Of a DNA stretch of 64,000 nt, positions 17,828 to 27,187 are shown one piece after another. Within the stretch, counting starts at the first letter, position 1. Every line of letters begins with the position of its first letter. The DNA comes from Gardnerella vaginalis ATCC 14018 = JCM 11026 (GTDB lineage Bacteria > Actinomycetota > Actinomycetes > Actinomycetales > Bifidobacteriaceae), in the NCBI RefSeq assembly GCF_001042655.1, contig NZ_AP012332.1, positions 434,001 through 498,000 of the forward strand. The letters are read 5' to 3'. The notes under the pieces are model-generated. The model was not told where the DNA came from. It was given only the letters and a program-made list of their open reading frames with translations, and searched no databases. The translations under genes and the position numbers were made by a program.

Positions 17828-20302
17828 AACGGTGTTAATCATATTGTTGTTACAGGTTTAAACAATGAACGTAAGCCAATTGGTAATGATGAAGTTGATG
17901 TAACTTTCAATGCTCATGCTCCAAATATAACAGTAACCAATTTGAACAAAAATAATAATCTCGATGTTCTTAAAAACGGTGAGGTTACTATTAAGGGCAA
18001 AGTTACTGATGATAAAGGTGACAAGCTTTCGATGCATTTGGATTATGTTAAGACAGCGCAAACTCCTGATGGTGGTGTTTCCGTTGGTAGCGGTTCTTCT
18101 TCTGGAGAATTTGTAGATCCTGATGATGTAAAGCTTAATGATGACGGTTCATTCGAAGTTACTATTAAACCTGATGCTACTGCTTATACAGTTACTTTAA
18201 CTGCATCTGATGGTGCGAATGATTCTTCTAAAGTGTTTGCTTTAGAAGGTCGTACGAAGCCAGTAGATAAGTTTGATAGTGAAGTTCATAGGATATTCAG
18301 CAAGGATTATGACTTTGAAATAGATAAGGAATCCGCAAATAAGTTTGAAGGAATTAACACTTATATAATTCAACCAAAATTGAAAGACGGTAAGCCAAAT
18401 CCTAATATAAGTGGTAATTCCTTTACAGTAACAGGTAAAGTTGGACCTAAGATTTCAAACATAGTGTTCACGCCTTCTGCTGAAATAGTTGACGGTCATA
18501 TGAAATTGAAAGATCCTATTGTTGCTGTAATTAAAGATGGTCGTTTTTCTGTGACGCTTCCTATGCGTGTTGGAATAAATGATTTCCGTATGCAACTTAA
18601 AGAAAAAGTTAAGAAAGAAGGGTCAACAGAGGAATTAGAGAGAAGCTTCCTTGATACTAAGGCAAGATTCTACTTTGACGTAAATCCAGCTAAGGCTGTG
18701 TTTAACGAACCTATTGTTTACGGTAATACATTGTTCACCAATAAAGATTCTGTGGACTTCAAGGGTTCTATGAGCCAGGATTGCTTTGGGTATTCTCTGT
18801 TTATAAACGGAAGTATAGTTAGTGAATTCTTCTCAACAGATGGTGGTGGTGAAAAGGTAAACAAGTCATTGTTTAACAAGAATTTTGCTGTAAAAGATAA
18901 GGATATTATTCATGTAGAAGTGAATAATACAACTGCTTCATCTTTGGAAACCTTCATACCTGTAGTTGTTGATAAGAAGGATCCTGAAGTTAATATTGGT
19001 GTGGAAAGCAATGAAACTATTAGTGATAATAGATCCATCAAGGTGAAGGTCAAGGATAATAATCTTCAACTTGCAAAAGTATATGTTGATGGAAAAGTTG
19101 TCGCTTCTGCTAAAAATAATCTAGTTAAGAAGAATATAGAAGATATTCTTGTAGATTCTGATAATAGTAAAGATAATGCTGCTGTTGTTGCTAGCAAGCC
19201 GGGTGAGACTGAATTCAGTCTTGATATTCCAACTGCTGATTTAAATAACGGTAGTCATACTATTAGAGTAGAGGCTGTTGATTACGCGGGTAATATTACG
19301 ACTAATACGAACGCTGATAGTGATACGGTTTCTAAGGTAATTGTGATTGACAGAAAGAAAGATACGCCTCAAGGTCCATCTGAACATTCTGGCTCTTCTA
19401 ATACTTCTGTAAATCCACCTGCTGAGTCGACTTCAGCGCCTAAGGCTCCTGAATCAATAGCAGATCTAAAACAATCACTTAAAGGTGATCTTGTAGTTGG
19501 TAATCGCTTGAATAACGTTGCTCGTGCTGGTAAGAGCAATCCTGTTGTTATGCTGATTGCTGGAATGAATGATTCTGCTGAATCTGGTTCTGAGTCTCCT
19601 AATGCTAAAGTTTCTAGTGATACAAGTGCATTCATTAACCAACTTAAGAAGAATAAGTTAGCTTATGCTTATGCTTACATTTATTCTTCGCCTGTGCTAT
19701 TGCATGGTAAAGATGGATCTAAGTATGTAACGGTAACGTTAGGTGATGATGGGTTGCCTCGCTTCGACGCTAAGATACCAGAAGGATATTCAGGTGAGTA
19801 TACGATTGTTCTTCTTGATGAAAATGGTTCGCAGATTGCATGGACTAATGTGTGGGTTATTCCAGCTAATGCAACTTCATCTGAAGAAACAATTGCAGAA
19901 TATAATCAGAAATATTCTGAAAATAATTTCGGAAGTGTTTTGGGAAGTTCTTCAGGATTTGGATTTGATTCATATTACGAGAATTATGAATCTTCTAGCA
20001 ATGCTGCCAATGATTATTTGAGCTCTGGTTACGCAAATGCTAGTGGATCTGCAAATGCAAGCAATGCTGATGCCAACGGTAGCGGAAGTAAGAACGGAAG
20101 CGGATCTAAAGCTAATGGTGCTGCCAATTCTGGTGCAAGCAATTCTGCATCTTCAAAGGAAGCTAATGCAAGTAGCATGCTTTCAAAGTTAAGTGCAACT
20201 GGTGTTGGAACAGTTTCCACTCTGGTTACAGTTACTTTGTTGATGCTAATTAGTGCTTTTGCGTTAATTGCTAGCAGATTGCGGAATCGAAGTATTAAAT
20301 AA
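17828..20302 (+). pseudogene. Carboxyl-terminal part of the S8 surface protease, cut off by the TAG
   Basis: The reading frame of the protease continues directly after the TAG with no shift, so a single base change accounts for the split. The region encodes repeated beta-rich domains of the type found in long streptococcal and lactobacillar proteases. A Ser/Ala/Asn/Gly-rich wall-spanning linker follows (about 20000-20160). The end is LSATG (20189-20203), a hydrophobic helix and a basic tail, i.e. a sortase-type anchor with a non-standard LPXTG motif. The first possible internal start is a TTG at 17942 with no ribosome site, so independent translation is unlikely. The full gene would have been 2004 codons. 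Confidence 0.75.
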
Positions 20303-20357
20303 TTGAATTTTAGATTCTGAAGTTGAATTTTAGATTCTATGATTCTAAATAATTAAG

Positions 20358-20394
20358 TACTCCTCATGCTTAATCGCATGGGGAGTATTTTATT
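20358..20394 (+). terminator. Rho-independent terminator after the S8 protease
   Basis: TACTCCTCATGC (20358-20369) pairs with GCATGGGGAGTA (20376-20387) through 12 positions with one T.G pair and a 6-base loop, then TTTTATT. It lies directly against the most upstream xseA start, whose GGGGAG ribosome site is part of the stem. Confidence 0.85.
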
Positions 20395-21810
20395 GTGGGC
20401 ACTACTGTCGAGAGTTATCGCGTGTTTGTCCCTCTTTGCAGTCAAGCTGTAAACATGACCTCGTCAAATATGATGCCGCAATTATTCCAGGATGATGCTT
20501 CGCAAGATATGCCGCAAGATTCGCAGCAGACGATTATGTCGCAGCCGCGCCAAACGTTCGTTCAGTCGCAGCCGCAGCCGCGCCAGCTTCCTCTGAAGGC
20601 AGCCGACACGACTGCCGAAAATCCTTGGCCGGTAAGCGTTATAAGCCAAAAGTTCCATGGTGCTGTAGAAAAGTGGCCTGCAGCTTGGGTAGAAGGTCAG
20701 ATTGTTGAAATCAACATGAGAAGGTCTACGTCTGGCTACATAACGCTCAGAGACAGTAACGAAGACATTTCAATCTCCATAATGGGCTTTAGCAAGTTTG
20801 TTCAGCAATCGAAAGATTTGCGGCAGGGCGATAGAGTAGTAGTTCACGGCAAGGCGGATATTTGGGTAAAAGCAACGCGATTGAGCTTTGTTGCAGACGA
20901 AATTAGACGTGTTGGCGCTGGCGACTTAAAAGCGCAAATAGATGAGTTGCGCAAAAAGCTTAAAGGCGAAGGCTTGTTTGACGTGGAGAATAAAGTGCCT
21001 CTGCCTGAGTTCCCAAAGTGCATTGGTCTAGTGTGTGCGCCTCAAGCTCGCGCCGAGGGGGATGTTATTACAAACGTCAATTTGCGCTGGCCTGTAACGC
21101 GTTTTAAGGTGGTTCACGCGCATGTTCAGGGTGTGCAATGCCCAGCGGACGTAATTGCGGCCATTAAGCAGCTAGACGCAGACCCAGAGGTTGATGTGAT
21201 TATTGTTGCGCGCGGCGGCGGTAGTTTTGAAGATTTGATTGGATTTTCGGACGAAGGCGTGGTTCGCGCTACGGCTGCTTGCGTAACTCCGATTGTTTCT
21301 GCGATTGGTCACGAAGACGATTGGACGCTTATTGATTTGGCTGCAGATATGCGAGCCTCTACTCCTACAGATGCAGCAAAGCGCGTTGTTCCAGATGTTA
21401 ACGAGCAATGGCAGTTGATTGATAACGCTTTGCAACACGCGCGTATGAGGATTTCTGCGCGAGTTAGCAACGAGATTCAGCTTATTGAAGGCTACGCGAA
21501 TCGTCCTAGCCTTACTAGACCTAGCACTATGCTGGAGCCGCATGAGTTGTTTGTGCAGCAGGCCGTTGAACGCATGAGGCATGGTTTGGTGCGGCTGCTT
21601 GACGACGCTAGTTTGACTGTTGAAAAAGCGCATGCCAGTATTACGGCTCTTAGTCCGCAATCAACGCTTAATCGAGGTTACGCAGTTGTGCAAATTAGCG
21701 GTGGGAAAGTACTCGATGATTCTAGTCGTGTAAAAACTGGCGATGATATAACTGTTACTCTTAAAAGTGGATTGATTACAGCTAGCGTTACTTCTGTAGA
21801 AAAGTCGTAA
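20395..21810 (+). CDS. xseA: Exodeoxyribonuclease VII large subunit
   Basis: Catalytic subunit of the single-strand nuclease ExoVII, used in mismatch and recombination repair. After a Gln-rich N-terminal tail of about 80 residues comes the OB fold (AAWVEGQIVEINMRRS), then the XseA catalytic core with FPKCIGLVCAP and the ARGGGSFEDLIGF motif, and a C-terminal NRGYAVV segment. The start is uncertain. GTG 20395 has GGGGAG nine bases upstream, but this sits inside the preceding terminator. ATG 20455 would lose 20 non-conserved residues. xseB follows after 109 AT-rich bases. Confidence 0.93.
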   Translation: MGTTVESYRVFVPLCSQAVNMTSSNMMPQLFQDDASQDMPQDSQQTIMSQPRQTFVQSQPQPRQLPLKAADTTAENPWPVSVISQKFHGAVEKWPAAWVEGQIVEINMRRSTSGYITLRDSNEDISISIMGFSKFVQQSKDLRQGDRVVVHGKADIWVKATRLSFVADEIRRVGAGDLKAQIDELRKKLKGEGLFDVENKVPLPEFPKCIGLVCAPQARAEGDVITNVNLRWPVTRFKVVHAHVQGVQCPADVIAAIKQLDADPEVDVIIVARGGGSFEDLIGFSDEGVVRATAACVTPIVSAIGHEDDWTLIDLAADMRASTPTDAAKRVVPDVNEQWQLIDNALQHARMRISARVSNEIQLIEGYANRPSLTRPSTMLEPHELFVQQAVERMRHGLVRLLDDASLTVEKAHASITALSPQSTLNRGYAVVQISGGKVLDDSSRVKTGDDITVTLKSGLITASVTSVEKS

Positions 21811-21919
21811 AGTTGTAAAATCTAAAGCTGTAAAGTCGTAAAATCTAAAAGTCTTAAAAATAAAAACGCAAAAATTTTAAATAAAAAAATCTTAAATAAA
21901 AAATTAGAAAAGGATAATT

Positions 21920-22228
21920 ATGAGCGACGAAACAAAAGACGCAGGTGCAAAAGTTGACGCTATTAGCACGCTTAGCAGTGAAGAGCGGGCTGCGATTAAC
22001 GCAATGCCTTACGAAGAGGCGCGCGAAAAGCTTGTGCAAGCTGTTAAAGCACTTGAGGCTGGCGGTTTGACTTTGGATCAGTCTATGCATCAATGGGAGC
22101 TTGGAGAAGCGCTAGCAAAGCGTGCGCAGGGCTTGCTTGCATCGGTTCGCGCTAAGTTGGACGCGGCTCAAGCGGAGCAGTCTGCTACGGCTGCAACTGC
22201 TGGAACGCAGTCTAATCTTGAATCTTGA
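21920..22228 (+). CDS. xseB: Exodeoxyribonuclease VII small subunit
   Basis: Small partner of XseA that forms the elongated multi-subunit ExoVII complex. The 102-residue protein contains the family pattern SYEEA-like PYEEAREKLVQAVKALEAGGLTL, with helical heptads and the later WELGEALAKRA segment, followed by an Ala/Gln/Thr-rich tail. An AAAGGATAA ribosome site precedes ATG 21920. The spacer after xseA is unusually A-rich and contains degenerate repeats of TAAAATCTAAA-type sequence. Confidence 0.92.
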   Translation: MSDETKDAGAKVDAISTLSSEERAAINAMPYEEAREKLVQAVKALEAGGLTLDQSMHQWELGEALAKRAQGLLASVRAKLDAAQAEQSATAATAGTQSNLES

Positions 22229-22234
22229 GCAGGT

Positions 22235-22257
22235 TATAGCGTGTAAACCACGCTATA
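22235..22257. repeat. Perfect inverted repeat at the tRNA-Arg promoter
   Basis: TATAGCGTG (22235-22243) and CACGCTATA (22249-22257) are perfect 9-base arms around TAAAC. The right arm ends three bases before the TATAAT (22261-22266) of the following tRNA gene. It starts seven bases after the xseB stop. No T-run follows, so it could be an operator or an end-stabilising hairpin. Confidence 0.5.
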
Positions 22258-22277
22258 GTGTATAATTGCCATTTGTT

Positions 22278-22350
22278 GCCTCGGTAGCTCAGTGGATAGA
22301 GCACCACTCTCCTAAAGTGGGTGTCGTCAGTTCGATTCTGATCCGGGGCA
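22278..22350 (+). tRNA. tRNA-Arg (anticodon CCT)
   Basis: A complete 73-base cloverleaf. GCCTCGG pairs with CCGGGGC in the acceptor (one T.G pair), CCACT-CTCCTAA-AGTGG forms the anticodon arm (anticodon CCT, codon AGG), and the T-arm holds GTTCGATTC. The discriminator is A and CCA is not encoded. A TATAAT at 22261-22266 is a suitable -10 box. Confidence 0.97.
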
Positions 22351-22392
22351 CTTTTTGCTAATGTTAGGGGATAGTGTTAGATTGTTTCTAAC

Positions 22393-22606
22393 TTAAGCGA
22401 TGATCCGTTATCGGCGGGGAGTTTTCGGAAGAACGGCGAGGATTCGTAAGATCCTCGCTTATTAGAACCGACGGGGTTGGCCCGTATAGCCAAACACGAG
22501 AGGCTGCAAGAGTTGCGTAAGCATCTTGCAGCAAGCGAGGTGGTACCGCGGCAATAACTGTCGTCCTCGCAGGGAAATATTCACCCTGTTGAGCGAGGAG
22601 AGCACA
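22393..22606 (+). promoter_or_regulatory. T-box riboswitch (tRNA-Ile, translational type) of ileS
   Basis: The T-box core AGGTGGTACCGCGG is at 22538-22551, with TGGT available to pair with the ACCA end of uncharged tRNA. A short stem I near 22399-22414 presents ATC (22403-22405), the Ile specifier, in its loop. The switch itself can be traced. CCTCGC (22565-22570) can pair either with GCGAGG in the antisequestrator (22535-22540) or with GCGAGG (22593-22598), which contains the ileS ribosome site. No terminator T-run exists, so control is by hiding the ribosome site, the known mode for actinobacterial ileS T-boxes. Confidence 0.95.
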
Positions 22607-25600
22607 GTGAGCGAATCCACTAATCCAGCAACTAGCGCGTGCGCAAATACGTCTGCAAATCACGTATATCCGAAAGCAAATGTAACTGCATCAACGCAAG
22701 AAAACGCCGGCGCGCAAGTTGCACCAAATCCTTCCTTCCCAAAGCTTGAAGAATCAGTTCTCCAATACTGGGATGCAAACAACACTTTCCGCAAGTCAAT
22801 CGAATACCGCCCGTCTGGCAAAGGTAGCCAAAACGAGTTTGTGTTCTTCGATGGCCCTCCATTCGCAAACGGTCTTCCTCACTACGGCCACCTTCTCACA
22901 GGCTATGCAAAAGACGTGGTTCCGCGCTATCAGACTATGCGCGGCCGCAAAGTAAACCGCGTTTTTGGTTGGGACACTCACGGACTTCCAGCAGAGTTGG
23001 AAGCGCAGAAGGAACTCGGCATCGAGTCGGTTGAGCAAATCGAAAAAATGGGCATCGCGAAGTTCAACGATGCTTGCCGTGCCAGCGTTTTGAAGTACAC
23101 GAACGAGTGGCAAAACTACGTACATCGTCAGGCTCGCTGGGTTGATTTCGAGCGCGGCTACAAGACACTGAACATTCCATATATGGAATCCGTAATGTGG
23201 GCATTTAAGCAGCTTTACGATAAGGGCTTGGCTTACAAGGGTTACCGCGTGCTTCCGTACTGCCCGAAGGACCAAACTCCACTTAGTGCCCACGAGCTTC
23301 GCATGGATGCGGATGTGTACCAGAATCGTCAGGACACTACCGTTTCCGTGGCTGTTAAGCTTCGCGACGAAGACGATGCTTACGCAGTATTCTGGACCAC
23401 TACTCCTTGGACAGTTCCAACAAACTTCGCAATCGTAGTTGGTGCAGATATTGATTACGTGGAAGTTCGCCCAACTGAAGGCAAGTTTGCTGGCAAAAAG
23501 TTCTACATTGGTAAGCCTTTGCTTGGTTCCTACACTAAGGAACTTGGCGAAAACTATGAGGTTGTGCGCGAGCTTAAGGGCGCTGAGATGGCTGGCTGGC
23601 GCTACTATCCAGTGTTCCCTTACTTTGCAAGCGATTCTGCGCTCGCTGAGGGTGGCACTCCTGGTCCTAACGCTTTTACGATTTTCACAGCAGATTATGT
23701 TGACACCGCTGAAGGTACTGGCCTCGTTCACCAGGCTCCTTACGGCGAAGACGATATGAACACGCTTAACGCGCACGAGATTCGCAGCGTTGACGTGCTT
23801 GACGCAGGCTGCAAGTTTACAAGCGATTGCCCAGATTACGAAGGCTTGTACGTTTTTGACGCGAACTTGCCAATTTTGCGCAACTTGCGTGCAGGAGACG
23901 GTCCGCTTGCTCAAATGCCGGAAGATCAGCGCGCGTTGCTATTCCAAGAAAAAAGCTACGTGCACAGCTATCCTCACTGCTGGCGTTGTGCAACTCCGCT
24001 TATTTATAAGCCTGTTTCTAGCTGGTTTGTGTCTGTTACGAAGATTAAGAAGCGCTTGCTTGAGCTTAATCAGGAGATTAATTGGATTCCTGGAAACGTT
24101 AAGGACGGCCAGTTTGGTAAGTGGCTTTCTAACGCTCGTGATTGGTCTATTAGCCGTAACCGATTCTGGGGCTCGCCAATTCCAGTGTGGGTGAGTGACG
24201 ATCCAAAGTATCCTCGCGTAGACGTTTACGGTTCGTTGGATGAGCTTAAGGCTGATTTTGGCGACTATCCTCGCGACGACGACGGCAATGTGAATATGCA
24301 CCGCCCATATATTGATCGCCTTACTCGTCCAAATCCAGACGATCCTACTGGAAAGTCGCAAATGCACCGTATTACGGATGTTCTCGACTGCTGGTTTGAG
24401 TCTGGTTCTATGCCTTTCGCGCAATTCCATTATCCTTTTGAAAATAAAGACTTCTTCGAAGAGCACTTCCCATGCGATTACATCGTTGAATATATTGGTC
24501 AGACTCGTGGATGGTTCTACACGCTTCACATTATGGCTACGGCTCTGTTCGACCGTCCAGCTTTTAAGAATGTGATTTGCCACGGCATTGTGCTTGGCTC
24601 CGACGGTCAGAAGATGAGTAAGCATTTGCGCAATTATCCGGATGTGAACGGTGTTTTCAACGAGTATGGTTCAGATGCTATGCGTTGGTTCCTTATGTCT
24701 TCGCCAATTTTGCGCGGTGGCAATTTGATTGTGACTGCAGACGGCATTAGGGATACGGTTCGTCAAGTTATGCTTCCAGTTTGGAGCTCATATTACTTCT
24801 TCACTTTGTATGCGAACGCTGCAAACGGTGGTAAGGGTTACGATGCTCGCAGGCTTCGCGCGGACGAGGTTGCAGGACTTTGCAACATGGATCGTTATTT
24901 GCTTGCTCGCACGCGTTTGCTTGTTGAGCGCGTAGAAAAATGCTTGAACGAGTTTGCAATTAGCGATGCTTGCGCGGCAGTAAGCGATTTTATTGACGTG
25001 CTTACGAATTGGTATATTCGCGGCAGCCGCGACCGATTCTGGAATGAAGACGAGACTGCTTTCAACACGCTTTACACTGTGTTGGAAGTGTTTATGCGCA
25101 CGATTGCTCCTCTTGCTCCTATGGAAGCAGAGGCTGTGTGGCGTGGTCTTACTGGCGGCGAATCCGTGCATTTGGCTGATTGGCCTTATTTGGTTGAGCC
25201 GCAAATGCTTTCAGATGGCGAGAAGAACCCTAAGGCTGGCGAAGTCACTGAGCTTGGTGCTGTTCTTGCGCACGACGATGCTTTGGTTGCTGCTATGGAT
25301 AAGGTTCGCGAGGTTGTGTCTTCTACGCTTTCTTTGCGCAAGGCGGAACAGTTGCGTGTGCGCCAGCCGTTGGCAAACTTGACTGTTGTTGCAGAAAATA
25401 CTGCTGCTGTAGAGCCTTACGAGCAGGTGCTTGAGCGCGAGCTTAACGTGAAGAATGTCACATTCTGCACTTTGCAAGATGCAAGCGAACACGGTTTGAA
25501 GATTGTTCACGAGCTTAAGGTTAACGCTCGCGCGGCTGGCCCTCGTTTGGGTAAGCAAGTGCAGTTTGCTATTAAGGCTTCTAAGAGTGGCGATTGGCGT

Positions 25601-26017
25601 GTTAACGAGTCTGGCGCTCCTGTTGTTATGACTCCAAACGGCGAAGTTGCGCTTGAACAAGGCGAGTATGAGCTTATAAATCGCGTTGAGTCTTCGGATG
25701 CTCAAGCGGCTGCGAATACGGCTTCTTCTGCAATGCCAACTGGCGGTTTCGTTATGCTCGACACTGCTTTGACTAGCGATTTGCTTGCTGAAGGTTACGC
25801 TCGCGACGCTATTCGCGCTGTTCAGGATGCTCGTAAGGAGAACGGTTTGGATGTTACAGACCGAATCGCTTTGACTTTGAATGTGCCTAGCGTGGACGTT
25901 GCTAAAGTTGAGCAGTTCCGTGATTTGATTGCTAACGAAACTCTTGCTACAAGCTTAGAAGTTACTGAGGCTGATTCTAGCGCAACTGAGCTTAGCGTAA
26001 GTCTTAAGCGCGCGTAA
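22607..26017 (+). CDS. ileS: Isoleucyl-tRNA synthetase (eukaryote-type, class Ia)
   Basis: Charges tRNA-Ile and edits Val. The start is GTG 22607, six bases after GAGGAG, because the T-box sequestrator lies directly upstream; the frame is open further upstream through the leader. The HIGH motif appears as PHYGH, and KMSKS as KMSKH near two-thirds of the 1136-residue protein, with the CP1 editing domain between and an anticodon-binding region after. The motif wording (FFDGPPFANGLPHYGH, GWDTHGLP) belongs to type 2 enzymes, the form tied to natural mupirocin resistance in bifidobacteria. Confidence 0.97.
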   Translation: MSESTNPATSACANTSANHVYPKANVTASTQENAGAQVAPNPSFPKLEESVLQYWDANNTFRKSIEYRPSGKGSQNEFVFFDGPPFANGLPHYGHLLTGYAKDVVPRYQTMRGRKVNRVFGWDTHGLPAELEAQKELGIESVEQIEKMGIAKFNDACRASVLKYTNEWQNYVHRQARWVDFERGYKTLNIPYMESVMWAFKQLYDKGLAYKGYRVLPYCPKDQTPLSAHELRMDADVYQNRQDTTVSVAVKLRDEDDAYAVFWTTTPWTVPTNFAIVVGADIDYVEVRPTEGKFAGKKFYIGKPLLGSYTKELGENYEVVRELKGAEMAGWRYYPVFPYFASDSALAEGGTPGPNAFTIFTADYVDTAEGTGLVHQAPYGEDDMNTLNAHEIRSVDVLDAGCKFTSDCPDYEGLYVFDANLPILRNLRAGDGPLAQMPEDQRALLFQEKSYVHSYPHCWRCATPLIYKPVSSWFVSVTKIKKRLLELNQEINWIPGNVKDGQFGKWLSNARDWSISRNRFWGSPIPVWVSDDPKYPRVDVYGSLDELKADFGDYPRDDDGNVNMHRPYIDRLTRPNPDDPTGKSQMHRITDVLDCWFESGSMPFAQFHYPFENKDFFEEHFPCDYIVEYIGQTRGWFYTLHIMATALFDRPAFKNVICHGIVLGSDGQKMSKHLRNYPDVNGVFNEYGSDAMRWFLMSSPILRGGNLIVTADGIRDTVRQVMLPVWSSYYFFTLYANAANGGKGYDARRLRADEVAGLCNMDRYLLARTRLLVERVEKCLNEFAISDACAAVSDFIDVLTNWYIRGSRDRFWNEDETAFNTLYTVLEVFMRTIAPLAPMEAEAVWRGLTGGESVHLADWPYLVEPQMLSDGEKNPKAGEVTELGAVLAHDDALVAAMDKVREVVSSTLSLRKAEQLRVRQPLANLTVVAENTAAVEPYEQVLERELNVKNVTFCTLQDASEHGLKIVHELKVNARAAGPRLGKQVQFAIKASKSGDWRVNESGAPVVMTPNGEVALEQGEYELINRVESSDAQAAANTASSAMPTGGFVMLDTALTSDLLAEGYARDAIRAVQDARKENGLDVTDRIALTLNVPSVDVAKVEQFRDLIANETLATSLEVTEADSSATELSVSLKRA

Positions 26018-26046
26018 AAAACACAACTAACAGCTAATTAACTAAA

Positions 26047-26090
26047 CAAAAAACGTGCCGTTGTATGATTCATACGTCGGCACGTTTTGT
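26047..26090 (+). terminator. Rho-independent terminator of ileS
   Basis: AAAACGTGCCG pairs with CGGCACGTTTT across an inner GTATG/CATAC stem, followed by GTTTGT. The hairpin starts 30 bases after the ileS stop and is symmetric enough to work on both strands. Confidence 0.88.
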
Positions 26091-26099
26091 TTGTCTTCG

Positions 26100-26186
26100 G
26101 ATTTCGCATAAGTGTAGGCGAAATCGGGGTCGCGATACGCTCTAAGCGAAAAGTGAAGCAATGCGACACTCTGATTTTCTACACTT
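26100..26186. repeat. Short imperfect inverted-repeat element before the ABC operon
   Basis: The 8-mer AAGTGTAG (26110-26117) has its reverse complement at 26179-26186, and the similarity extends inward imperfectly for about 25 bases on each side. Inside are GTCGC/GCGAC and CGCT/AGCG stems. AAGTGTAG also lies in the loop of a separate perfect stem, GATTTCGC (26100-26107) with GCGAAATC (26118-26125), so alternative or pseudoknotted folds are possible. It could be a small dispersed palindromic element or a leader RNA of the transporter. The rest of the spacer to 26293 shows nothing clear. Confidence 0.45.
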
Positions 26187-26293
26187 CCATACCTTCATAT
26201 AAATTCGTTATGACAATAATACAAATTTATTCATGTTTGTATTTGTTAGTTTTATAGAAAAATTGCAATACGAAAGTGCAGGTAACGAAATGA

Positions 26294-27187
26294 GTGGCGA
26301 TGAAAAGGGGCGGTGTATTTTATTCGCGTAGTAAGCGCGACTTATCAAGTGTTACCGCAATTGTTGGAATTGCAATAATATCACTGTTTGTTTTATTGGC
26401 GATTTTTGCCGACCTTTTTACTCTTATTACAGGTAATGATCCATATAGCGAAAATCCCGATGTTTTGTCGGATTCTTCGTTGCCTACAGGCATAGGCGGA
26501 ATAAGCTCAAAACATTGGTTTGGCGTAACGCCATTGCGCGGAATTGACTTATTTGCAATCATCTCTCACGGCGCAAGAATCTCTCTTGGAATTGGCTTAG
26601 CTTCTACTGCAATCTCCGTTGTTTTAGGCGTTGTAATTGGCGTTATTGCTGGTTATTTTGGTGGTTTTGTTGATTTTGCAATTTCTCGCATTATGGACGT
26701 GTTCTTTGGGTTTCCGTTCCTAATCTTTGCGATTGCGCTTTCTGCGATTGTGCCTCAAACTTTCCCGCGTCCGCTTCTTTTAACTCTTATAATCGGCTTT
26801 TTTGGTTGGCCTAGTATGGCGCGATTGGTTCGCGGCGAAACACTTAGCCTTAAAAATCGCCATTTTGCTGTGGCTTCTAGAGTTATGGGCGCTAGTGCTT
26901 TTCATGTTTTGCGCAATCAGATTTTGCCAAACATGCTTCCAATAATCATTGTTAATACAACACTTTCTATACCAGGCCGTATTGCACTTGAAGCGGCACT
27001 TTCATTTCTTGGCGTTGGCATGAATCCGCCTTCGCCTTCGTGGGGACGCTCAATATCCGACGCAGTGCAGTGGGCATTGGTAGACCCGTGGTATTTAATA
27101 TTCCCAGGTTTATCTTTGTCCCTGCTTGCGCTCGGGTTTAATATGCTGGGCGATTGGCTTTCTTCAAAAATGGAGATAGCAGCATGA
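26294..27187 (+). CDS. Peptide-type ABC transporter permease (DppC/OppC-like)
   Basis: Inner-membrane channel subunit of an oligopeptide/dipeptide-type importer. The 297-residue protein has an N-terminal membrane helix, then the OppC-type region with GVTPLRGIDLFAI. The EAA loop that contacts the ATPase is seen as VMGASAFHVLRNQILPNMLP, and the C-terminus holds EAALSFLGVG. The start is GTG 26294 (ATG 26300 is equally possible). Its last four bases overlap the next permease gene (ATGA). The order permease-permease-binding protein-fused ATPase makes one operon. Confidence 0.9.
   Translation: MAMKRGGVFYSRSKRDLSSVTAIVGIAIISLFVLLAIFADLFTLITGNDPYSENPDVLSDSSLPTGIGGISSKHWFGVTPLRGIDLFAIISHGARISLGIGLASTAISVVLGVVIGVIAGYFGGFVDFAISRIMDVFFGFPFLIFAIALSAIVPQTFPRPLLLTLIIGFFGWPSMARLVRGETLSLKNRHFAVASRVMGASAFHVLRNQILPNMLPIIIVNTTLSIPGRIALEAALSFLGVGMNPPSPSWGRSISDAVQWALVDPWYLIFPGLSLSLLALGFNMLGDWLSSKMEIAA

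Noticed and set aside
17942-20302. Independent gene for the second half of the S8 protease
   Set aside because: Only a TTG without ribosome site or signal peptide could start it; the frame is continuous with the protease across a single TAG.
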